64,000 nucleotides of DNA, taken from assembly GCF_014633365.1 (NCBI RefSeq), contig NC_068347.1, forward strand, positions 29,368,116 to 29,432,115, written 5' to 3'. Of this stretch, positions 1 through 11,700 are shown one piece after another; position 1 is the first letter of the stretch; each line of letters begins with the position of its first letter. This DNA comes from Diospyros lotus (taxonomy: Eukaryota > Streptophyta > Magnoliopsida > Ericales > Ebenaceae). The notes below the pieces were generated by a model. The model had not been told where the DNA came from, searched no databases, and was given only the letters and a program-made list of their open reading frames with translations. The translations under genes were made by a program, and so were the position numbers.

Positions 1-890
1 GAGAATTTTTAAAGAATATTTTATAAATAAATATTAATTAATTAATTTAATTAATATAATATAATTAAAAATAAAAAAAATAAGTTGTTTTAAAATATAT
101 TCAATATTATATATTTTGATTAATAATAGGTATTTTATTTGTATATTTTGATTAATAATAAATATAATATAATATAATAAATATATTTAATATTATATTC
201 ATTTTATTGATCTTAATAAAATATTTTTATCTGTATATATATTTTTTTGTAACAATTTAATTTATATTTCTAATTATTAATCAAATTATACAAATATAAT
301 AAAAGTGATAAAAGATATAAAGGGAATAAATTGTTTTGAAATTATACAAAAAGGGGTAAAATTAAAAATAAAATGAAAAAGAAAATTTAGTGTTGATGAA
401 TAATATAATATCAAATTTGGTATTATACTATTCACTCAACACCAAATTTGGTGATTAAAAATTGTGCCCAACACCATTTTGCTGTATTTGTTGGAGAGGT
501 TTCTGCGCTAAATTGCAATTGTCGCATTCATTGAATATGCTTTTAGTTTGGGGGTAAAAAAGTTATTTTGGGTGTCTCTCCACTTCTCCTAACCCATCTC
601 ATCTCTCTCCTGGCTTCCCTCACTCTTATTGTCGCTGTTGCATCCTTGTCGTCTCGTTGCATCACCATTGTCGTTGCATTCTCAGTGTCTCATGATGTCT
701 TATTGTATATTCTTGTTGATTGCCGTTACATCCCTCTCTAATCGAGAAAACTCACATAAAAATACAGTTATTTAAAAGTGAGGGACCCACTTAACCTTGA
801 TAAACTAAAAAAAGGTAAAATTAAAGTGTAGTTTATGTAAAGTTCTTAATCAAATATCATAAATATTACTGTTGCAGACTTGCACGGATA
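1..890. other. AT-rich intergenic DNA
   Basis: No gene is visible. The first 480 bases are extremely AT-rich. Around 390-500 there are short repeats of a CAACACCA/ACCAAATTTGGT motif that look like the end of a small DNA transposon, but no matching pair of ends or target duplication was found. From 600 to 700 the sequence is a degenerate run of GTCGTTGC-like triplets. Confidence 0.5.
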
Positions 891-919
891 ATGTTTTTTT
901 ATCATAGCCTAAGCCGAGC

Positions 920-1140
920 AAGCTTAGGCCCAAGCCCATTAGCCAGATTGGTTGAGGCCTTCATTATTTCCAGCCTAGTGGTCTGGTCCGTACTACAGCC
1001 CAAGCCCACGAAAATCTTTGTCCTCTCGGGAAGATGTAACGGGCGCCAAAACAAATTTATCCAACGCATTTGAATCCCTTTCTCTCTCCTCTCTCTCTCT
1101 CTCTCTCTCCATTTTCTTGTATTTGCTTCCGAAACCCTAA
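920..1140 (+). promoter_or_regulatory. Proximal promoter of CAP-H2: site II, E2F and telo-box motifs
   Basis: Within 330 bases upstream of the start codon there are two clusters of GGCCCA/AGCCCA (site II, TGGGCY read on the other strand) near 925-940 and 998-1010. A GCGCCAAA at 1043-1050 is a consensus E2F site (TTTGGCGC on the other strand). A CT-rich tract at 1079-1110 resembles a plant Y patch, and a telo-box AAACCCTAA lies at 1132-1140. These motifs are known to occur together upstream of plant genes expressed in proliferating cells, which suits a condensin subunit. Factor binding is inferred from the motifs only. Confidence 0.6.
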
Positions 1141-1242
1141 CCCAATTTCTGTGGTTTACGCTCCAAATTCAAGAGTTTTTTTGGGTTTTCAGATGAACTG
1201 CGAGTAGCGCTGACATGGACGGTCCGATTCGCCCGCCAGAAA

Positions 1243-4200
1243 ATGAGTAGCGATTTGGAAGAACAGAGCGGGGGCCGGTTCCAGTCAGTGCAGCCACTTC
1301 GGGACCTTGAGTCCAACTGGGCTGTTGATCTCGCCAAGAACCTTGAAGAGTATCTGTTGAAAATTTGCTCCGGCGAGATTGCCGGCGAGGACCACGCCCA
1401 CTTCCCTGTGAACTTCGCTGAGGGTTTGTATCTTCCAAATTGTGTAGTTCTTGAGTTGTTGATTTCCTTTTGGGTGTGATTTTACTTTTTCGGGTTTGTG
1501 TAGCTGCCCTGCTCCTTCAGGGTTCGATTCAGGTGTATAGTCGGAAGGTTGAATATCTTTACTCGCTGGTTCTACATGCCTTGGAATTCATCTCTAATAA
1601 AAGGTTTGGCTTTAGCCATATTGTTGATCAATTGTGCAAATTGATGTCTGATTTCATTTTTGGTAGTTATGGTTTCCAAATTATGAATTCCACGTGATCT
1701 TTCCATTCATTGACTTAAGCTGATGATCAACCTTTATATGGACCACGTAGCGCTGTCTAATTCTACTGGTTTTAAAAACTATCTACACGAGGACATATTG
1801 TGAAAGTAAAGGTTGTTGGAAATGCTTAAAGAGATTTGCGATTGGGTTGGAAGAAAAATTTATGCAGCTAGGCTTTTCAATCTAATAAATCCAGTTATTG
1901 TTTCATGAGGATATGCATGAGGTGTCTGAAAGATTATTTCCAGGTGTTTATGTAATAATTTCTTTTGGAATCAAATTATGTGTTTGACAAGATCTTCATC
2001 ACAGGATTTATTAGAGTTGATATAGTTGTTTTATTGGATGGCTATAAGACCGTCTTTGCTATATAGCTTAGAATGTTTGGCATAGTTGAAATTTGGTTAG
2101 TTGAAATGAGAAATTTACAGTAGATGTGCACAGTTTGGTCAAAGGCGAGAGAGGCACTTGAGCGCAGCAAGGCGCTGTAGAAACACCTTGTGGAATGCCA
2201 GGTGAGGCTCCTTCACTTAGGCTAGTGCCTTTTTGAGCTGTTAGCCGTCACGCATTGCAAGCACTCATCTAGGTAAATCAACACAAAGCAATCTGAGTTT
2301 CTTTTGATTTTCCACATGTTTCTGTCAGGACCCTAGCCCTAACTTGATATTTCCTTTGAAGATAGAATTGGAATTGAGGGAGAAAACTGATAGAAATATG
2401 GGAAAATAGACATAATAATAGGGAGAACAGACATAAATGGGGGGTAAGCTAACAAAAAGTAGGGAGAAAACTAGGTGAAATGGGGGAGAAAATAGACAGA
2501 ATTGAGGGAGAACAGAGAGATTTCAATAATCTTCTTAATAATTCATTCCTAATCCTAACATTGTGGGGTTACAGCTTTATATATAAAGCTAACCAATAGT
2601 TTTTTTTCTAGTTACAACAGTTATCACTTCTACTTCCACCACTCCACTACTCCACCTCACCTAACTACCCTAATACATAACTATAAATAATAACTGAATA
2701 AAGATATAACAATTGAAAAAAGAAACTTCCTAATTCATGGTCGTGACAGTTTCATACTTTTTATATTTGTCATGGCCACCATCAAGTACATCTGAGTGAG
2801 GCAACGTTGAGAGCATTTGTCAGGGGTTAGTTGGGGCCACCACATGCCATGTAATACCCCAAGAGTCCAGAGAAGGGTAGTATATATCGAGGATAAGTAA
2901 GAAAAGAAATAACACTAGCTAAATACCTTTTGGGTTGAATGTTGGTAAAGAACTCCCGGATTAAGCGTGCTTGAGTTGGAGAAACTTAAGAATGGGTGAC
3001 CTTCTGGGAAGTTCACGTAAGCCCATCAGGGTAAGTTGTTCTGATCCTTCCTATTATTCGATGTGGGATGTTACACTGATGGGGCTACACGAACTTCCCA
3101 GGGGGTCACCCATCCTTGAGCTTCCCCAGTTCAAATACGCTTAACCCTGGAGTTCCGTGCCTACATTCAGCTCAAAAGGTATCCAGCTAGTGTTGTTTTT
3201 TTCCTTACTTATTCTCGATATATACTACCATTCTCTGGACTCTTGGGGTATTACATTCTCCGTCATGCGACTTTACAATTGGTCCCAGATCTCCCCCCTT
3301 TGCATGGCCGATATGGGATTCGCCTAAGGTGCTTACACGCACCCCCCTTTAGGGACTCAGCGCCCTTGCTAAGGTTTGCCCCACCATCCCGCTCAAAGGC
3401 TCGGGGCTCGGCTTTGATACCACCTGTAACATCCTGTATCAAGTGATAGAAAGGACCAGAACAACTTACCTTGATGAGCTCATGCGAACTTCCCAGGGGG
3501 TCACCCATCCTTGAGCTTCCCCAGCTCAAGCACGCTTAACCCCGGAGTTCTGTGCCTACATTCAGCCTAAAAGGTATCTAGTTGGTGTTGTTTTCTTTCT
3601 TACTTATCCTCGATATATACTACCTTTCTCTGGGCTCTTGGAGTATTACAATCAGAGTAAGTTGTTCCGGTCCTTTCTATCACTCGATACAAGATGTTAC
3701 ATGCTAGGAATTCTTGGTGCATGATGGCTTGTGGCATACCTTTCTTACAACTTCCTTGTCTCCTTGTGACATTTAGATGGATTTGCTGTGGGTTTTCTTG
3801 AACTATTGAAAGCAGCCTTGTTTTTCTTTTGAATTTCAAATGAAGCTTTCGTCTCTCATCTTCTTTTTGGTGTTATCATTTTATATTTTTTGTGTTTGTT
3901 GCTGAAATAGAGTTGAATACAATAGTGAATATTGTTTGCTGCTTAAATTAGCTTTTGAAAATTGAATATTGGTTGCTTGTTATATTGCTTGCTAATTAAA
4001 GAATATTGAATATTTTTTGTTTGTATTTGAGAGCATTTTAGATGTTTTACTATTATATGCATTAATGATTGCATTTTTCATATTAAATATATTTATTATT
4101 TTTTTTCCAATTGTGTGCCTTGATTTGCTCTGGTGAGCACTTTGAATGGCTTGGGTTATTGACTGTAACACTCACTCAACAATTAATATGCTATTTATTG

Positions 4201-7200
4201 AAAATAAGATGAGGTGTTTATACTCGTCAGAGTACGAGTAAACGTGTAGTACAAATTTAATTTCTGGATGAGTTCAGGTCGATTTACTGGGAAATTGTTG
4301 TTGGAAGTAAATAATTATACCAGAATTTTTGAATTTGAAAAGTAGTGTATTTGACTAAGCTAAGGATTACAAAATGAAGTCAACTGTAACTAAGTGTAGA
4401 GACCCTTGAGTCAAAGCAAATTCAATACCAATCCCATGATTTCCTAATAGCTAGATAACTAAAACACAAATCTGGACAAATTTGCAAGGTTCTGCTATTA
4501 AAATGTACTCCAAGATGATGATAGCTCTAGATTTAGTAAATTCCATATATGATATGAGAAATTCTAAGTTAAATAACTATCATAAATTAAGATACATTCA
4601 ATATGCATAAAATAATTCACTTGAATCTAGGAATAATGGCATTTCCAGTCTTAGTAACCTCCATACATGATATAGAGACTCTAAACTAGGCTTATGCTTA
4701 TAATTTAGATCCAAAAATTCAATGCACACACAACACTTAAGTTAACTAGATTTCTATTCATGCATATGGGGTTTGATTATTTTGGACAATCTATGGCATT
4801 GGATTGCTCAGCCATAAATCTCTATTATTATATCCAAGGGATTACAGAGCATGGAAGAAACATAAAATTACAAAATGTAAACCTTTAGTGTGTAATTTGT
4901 AGTGTTTAAAGTGTCAAGAACTTAACTTTGAAAATCAAAGGTGCAAATGAACTTACATAACTGAAAGTGCTTGTGATGGAGTTTCTTGAAGAAAGACAAG
5001 ATGAATCTGTTTAATCGAAAATGGAAGAAAAGAACATTGCAAGAAAAGAAAGAAAATAAAACAACCAGAAAAATTTTAGAGTAGCTGCGTCTCTGCTTCC
5101 AAGTAACTCGTGAGGAGACTTTGGTGATAGCCACTATCTGGCAAAACCTTTAGAAAATTCTATCCAAAAAATAATAATAAATAATCCCCCCTCCCATGAG
5201 CATTAGTCCCTTTATATTTCTTTCTATTTTTTTTTCTAACAGAACTCTCAATTTTCAAATCTCCCGACAGTTCTTTTTCATTTTTCATTATTCCTCTACC
5301 CATGCTTCTGCAAAAGACTTTCTACTCATGCTCTCTTTTCAGATGTAAAGCATATCTATACTCAATTTGTTCCCATCGTGTGAAGGTGTGCTCTGTGCAA
5401 TTATTTCTCGTGCATCCGGTTATGTAATGTAATATCCGGACATGATTTCACTAATATTCGGATACGTTGTGGGGTATTCGGATGTTAGTCTTTGCCTCTT
5501 CTCTTTGATATCTGGATACGTTGTGGGATATCCGGATGTGTTGCGCGAGTGTTGTGTCTTGTATCCGGATGCTTTAGTGACGCATCCGGATGAGGCTTCA
5601 TTAATATCTGGATATGTTGTATGATATCCGGATGTATCTTCTTCGGATTTTGCTCTTGTATCCGGATGTGTTGAGGGACATCCGGATATATATACTTTTC
5701 ATATCCAGATATGTTGTGAGGTATCCGAATATCTCTCTTGGCAGCTTCTTCATTTGTATCCGAATGCATTGAGGGACATCCGGATGCAGCATCTTCATAT
5801 CTGGATGGCCTTGGATGGTCATCCGGATGTGTTGAGTAACATCCGGATGTTCTCTCTCCACACACCTAGGTGTGACTTTGATCACTTACGCTATTTGCAT
5901 GGCTTAGGCACAATTTCCATAAGTCCTTGCAAAAATAAATAAACATGCCAAATTATCTTATTTAATAGATAGAAAATGGATGAAAATATGATAATATTTG
6001 ACATATTTAACCACTAATCAGTGATGCATTGTCATAGTTTCTTTTGCCCTTGAATACCTTGGCTCTGTGGTCATACAAAGAAAAAAAATGAAAAAGAAAA
6101 ATGAGATGATATAAAATAAGGTTTGAATGGTGCCTATGAAATTAAGGTGCAGAGTTGTGGTTTAGATGGTCTGGACCTATGGGATTGAGTACTGTTGTGA
6201 ATCTACATCATGTTTGATGTTTGGTTCGATGAGTTTTATGCTAGCAATAACTACATATCTAAGCTTGCGGCTAGTTATAAATAAAAGGAACATCTTCAAC
6301 ATTAAAAGTATTGAGGGCATTTCTTGTCATATATCCAAATTTATACATGGGTGTGTAACAATGCTGCATGTTTGAAAATAAAAGTGCAAGGCCAATTCAT
6401 TTCAAATAAAATTCTTTGTCTATGATTGAAAATTATCATTAACAAACTTAAAATAATCTAATTATTCAACTTTCTAGCAAGGTCTTTCTGAACATTCATT
6501 TCAAAATAAAAAAGTCAAGAATTTATAATTTTAGCTAGCTAAACAAATGTCTTTATCATCCTAAAATAAGAAAATAAGTAAATGAATAAATTAGCAGAGC
6601 TAATGTATTCAAAACACTCTGCCCATCAAATCCCCTAAACTTCATCATCTTTTACATTTGAAATGTTGATGAATAATAATGATGAGTGCAACCTCATATG
6701 CATTATAACTAAATATAAAAGTGCAATCGAAACTTAATGTTTCACATACAGGACAAAACATACATGGATGACTCAAAGGACAATTGTTAAAGAATTAGCT
6801 GTTTCATTTGCAATAATAAAGTATTTGGCTAGGATGATGTTGACCCTCATGGTCGGAAACCACATATATGCCTCGTGGTGAGGGCCTAGAATAGGCAAGA
6901 CTATGTGTTAATGTATTTATCTCCAAAGACTTTCCGGAATGTAGTTGGATATTAGTTATTTAGTCCATATTTGTCAAAGGCACAAGGTGCAAGGAGGCTC
7001 AAAGATGCTTAGTTCTCATGGATGCTAGAGACAAACACAAACAAATAAAATCATAAATAACAAATAACCAACATCATGGTATCAACTAGTAGTGTTCAAC
7101 AAATACTAGAAGTCTAGCCATTTAACTCAAATCTAAATGTTAAAAAACAAATAAACATTTAGTTTTTAATATAGTTGCACAAAAAAGAAAAATTACATTA

Positions 7201-8693
7201 CAAGAAACTTAATTGATTGAAAAACAACATAAGGTCAAACTTTTGAAATAGAAAACACCATAAAAGAAAATAAAACTGGAAATAATCTAAACTAGTTGAA
7301 AACTATAAGTTTCACCATATAAAAAGAAATAACATTGAAAATAATATGAATTAGTTGAAAATTAAAAGAAGCAGAACAAATTTAAAAGAGAAATTGGATC
7401 AGAAAACAAAACATAACAGAAAAAATCAAAGGGAAAAAAAAAAAAAAAAAGCAGCACTGCAGCAGCAAGGAAAAATCAAAACAAAAAAACAAAACAATAA
7501 GAACTAGATAATAGGTTGCCAGAGGTTCTCTTGCTTCTGGCAACCCCAACAATGAAAGTAGGTGGTAGTAAGCCCGAGTCTCATGTGCCCACACCTGTGA
7601 CCTCTTTGTTGGCACGTGAGCCTCATGCCCATAAGGTACCCAGCACATGAAATCTCTTCTGCAACCACTGATGATAGCCTTGCCTCTTTCTGATCTACAC
7701 ATACGTACTCATATCGACAAAAAACTAATTCTACAATGACAAATCGACTAAAAGTAGTGCTTCTTGAGTTCTCCATAAGGCACATGAGCTATGGATTGTG
7801 CCTGCATTTAAAGTGTTCACCTATGCACTGCCTTTTGGATGGCTCTGCACCTTGGTACTGAAGAGGCACACACCTCATGCCTGGGTGTGCCTTTTACAAC
7901 TATGATTCAATCCCTTCAGTTTCCATTCATTTTCAAGCAAATGACAAATAATGCTTCTACAAAAGCACATGCTTGACCCCCTTGTTCATGGATTACATAA
8001 ACATTCCAACAGTTATACAAGAACATACCTAACATTTAACCCCCCCCAATTTACAACAATTATAATTAGAAGTTTTGGGCAAAGAATTAATGAGATGAAA
8101 AACCACTAATAATGTGAAAGAGCCAATTACCTGATCTGCCAAAATAAAAATAAAACTGCAATCATGATAAGTGGCCTTTATATTGAGTATTTCAATTATT
8201 AAGATTCCATAATGCCTTGTCAAACATAAAGAAATAAATAATGACATAAATTTATTGGTTGCATAGAATAGTCAATAATTATAAATTTTTTGCATGTACT
8301 ATTATCTTTCTTAACATATCAATTCTCCAAAATCCCCTAAACTTCCAAATCATTCTCTGAAACCAATTGTCATCTATTTCTATATTTGTTTTCTCTAAGT
8401 TTGAAATCTATATCCTTTCTTAGTAATTCTCCTTTCCTCAAGTTGTATCACTTCTTAAAAAAAATTATTTCATCACATTAGCAATAAATTTCAAGCGGTG
8501 GCCACCAATAGTGCAGTTTCATGCATTATCTGCAAGGTAATGTGTGAAAACATGCTCCGAAGCCATATTTCTATTTAATTTTGGTTTGGCATATATATAT
8601 ATATAGTTATGCACTATTTATCCCCTTCGATCAAGCTTCACTTGGCTGCTATAATTTCCTTTTGGCTGTACCTCCCCCCCCCCCCCCCCCCCC

Positions 8694-8730
<37 letters not shown>

Positions 8731-11700
8731 TGATCTTGTCACAGCCCTTAAAGTACAATCAGTTTTTGAAACTTTAAATACCAATTCGCAGCTTAGAGTT
8801 TGATTATGCTATCAAATTTTTCATGTTTGTTTTAAGATTCATTATTGAAGTTCAAAGATAGCATTAGTTCTTTCAAGTGGATTTTGTCCTTGACAAGTCA
8901 TGAATTAAGTTACATTCTTGTACTGTGCATTCTTTTTTGTGCACAAAAGGTGGGGAGATCATCATCAGAAGCCTTAATTCTACTAGGTTGGTTTGATTAT
9001 TTGAATTTTAGCTCTCCAATTATCTTTCTCCGCATATGTATCTTTTGTAAGGCCATTGTGGTTTTTTCACCAAGTTTTTTTTTTCCTACCTCCTTTGCTA
9101 CTAACTTTTTCTATTCAAAAGTGCAACGGTTGGTTTTTTCACATTCCTAATCATCTTTGTTGCTTACTATGCATCTTATTTTCAATAGTGGGCACTCCAA
9201 TCTTATTATGAATAATTTTGTTTTTAATTTATTTTGTATTACATTTATCGCAATATCCTCATTTCAATTATGGTCATATTTTACACATAGTAAATATTAA
9301 TTGCCCAACATTCTAATCCATACAACAAGAGTAGTATTATAGACTTTATAGTTTATAGTTGTCTAATGAAATTTTCCTTTTAGCTTGAAAGGGATTTTTA
9401 CAATCTCTTCAAATGTTAGATTTACTTCTATATTTTAATAATTTTTTCTTGGTTCTATGAATAACATTCTTAATAATTTTTCATTTCTAAACAATTGATT
9501 TAAGATATCCTATCTTATATATTCTAGGAATAATTTAATCTTCAAGTTTTATTGCAACATCTTCCACACAAACATATAGTTGAGTCATGCCTATTTTACA
9601 GTCAATAGTGTCTCTATTGAGCCCCATACCTAATTATGGCTAACTCAGCCTTTCTTCGGACCCGCTCTTGTTGTGGGATCTTTCGCCGCTAGAACAACCA
9701 CCACCCGAGAAGTGAAGAGAGCATAAGAGAGAAAAAAGAGAGCTTAAAAGAAACCTTTGAGAAACTCTATTGAGAATGGAATGAATACAAATGAGGAGGT
9801 CACCCTTATTTATAGCCCGTGGCTATGCGTACAAAAAACCAGAACACCCCTACTGATTCTTATCTACAACCCCTACAATTTAAATCTTCATCCATCTCCA
9901 ACAAACTGGATATTGATGGAATTTTCCAGAACCTATCTCCAATGCTTCCATGTAGTGGATCCAATCATGTTCCGCCATGGGTCACCCTTCTCAGGAAAGG
10001 GTCTTCTCTTATCACGCCACATGGCATCTAGTCGACAAGTCTTCTCTCCTCTTGCCATGTGGCAGCTCTGAGGATAAGCATTCTCTCTTATCTTGCCATG
10101 TGGCAGCCCTTCAGATAAGTCCTCTCATGTGTTGATGATGCGGTCACCAATCAAGACCCGACCCAAGTCCGACCCGACCAAACCGGAACAGTATCACCGG
10201 AATAGTAACACCGGAACAATATTTTAATATTTCTTAAGTTTTAGAATTCTACTTGATTTAGGATTCAATTTCATATTTCTACTTAATTTAGGATTCTACT
10301 TCATGTTGGATTAAGATTTTATTTTTATTAGGATTCTACTTCATGTTGCCATGTTTACAAAACTGTTTTTCTTAATTAAATTTCAGCAACCTATTTGGGT
10401 TTTCTTAGCAAAACAGTTTTGTTTTTGCGTCTTCTTGAAAGCCAAGCTTCGGCCATTGAAGTTTGTTCTTTCAAGGGTTTGTTTTGGTGTGTGTTTTCTT
10501 CACACTCACGCTACACGCTGCGTCAGGTGGTATCAGAGTGGTTCATCAACCAATCAGATGGCCAATCTTGAAGGTAACAATAGCAACCAGCCTCGTGACG
10601 GTGATTGGGGGCTGCCCGCAGTTTGGAGAGCAATCGAAGAACAACGGGAAATAACTCGTACAATGGAGCAGCAATTGGAACGAATCCGCAACCAATTGGG
10701 CGTATTACAACGAGTTAAGGATAATCGGAATCGGATTAATGGCGTGAATCAAGCCGGCTACGTTAAATTGGGAAGACCAGCCATTAGTCCTGTGCTCATT
10801 AATCCTAGAAGACCAATGATGGATGATAGCGACGATGAGGATGATCTTGGTCGTATGATAGCCAACCCTAGTTGTAAAGGGACTAGGAGGAATGCGCAAC
10901 AACACAACCGTTGGGGAAACGATGAGTATAAACTAAAGAATGACTTTTCGATGAGTTTGGAGCTTGATTTCGAAGATTATGTTGTCCTAGCAACCTCAAC
11001 GTCTACAAACTCAGGTCTAATTTATGTTGCTAACATGATAGAAACTCTAAGGTTATTGACTCATATTGGGGTATTTTCTAGTCCCGAGTGCTCAGGCATT
11101 GCTTCACAACCCAATGATGGTGGCGTTTCTTCTGATCGGCTTGTGACTGTAAAGGAGATGGAGGCCATGGTAACAGATTCTTCTACAGTTTATTCAAGTT
11201 CTGGCATGGTTGAATCGAAGGCAATAGGAACATATTCACCTCTGCGATTACAAAAGCAAGATGGTCACAGGGATCTCTTTGTGGATAGAGGTGTTGGATC
11301 TCCCAGGCTAGTTAACTCGGATAGTGCAACTACTTTCGGTATTAATTTGAAATTAGATTCTAAAACTAAGAATGTTATAGCAGCTGCTGCTATAGCTGAT
11401 CAAGTGCTTAGACCAAATGAGGATTCAAGCATCAATATTTTAAGTGATGGAGAGACTGATGGTAGTCATGGAATAAGGCTCTATTCGAAACAGTTGCAAA
11501 AGAATACTTCTCCAGGCAAGAAAAATCTACAGAGAATTCGAAAGCTGTTGAGGAGTCAAAATCAAGAAAGCTGATGAAAAGAGAAGGACCTATGATAAAA
11601 TTTACCATATTAGAAAAACACTCAAGATGGAATGTTCAACGTCCTCAATCTAACAATAATAATACAATGGAGGCAGATGGCAACAAACATGGCGATGGTT

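Noticed and set aside
2130..2270. CAAGGCGC-type motifs recurring at 2130-2260 and 6950-7900
   Set aside because: Common degenerate plant repeat words; no unit boundaries, target duplications or coding sequence could be defined.
2951..3015. A 5S rRNA gene or pseudogene
   Set aside because: The similarity covers only the internal promoter region and lies within a repeated LTR with retrotransposon ends and a tRNA-Met primer site, so it is a Cassandra-type TRIM.
5485..5885. Minus-strand open frames of 94-126 codons rich in HPD and HIRI repeats
   Set aside because: They are translations of the ATCCGGAT minisatellite inside an LTR; both strands give similar peptides because the octamer is palindromic.
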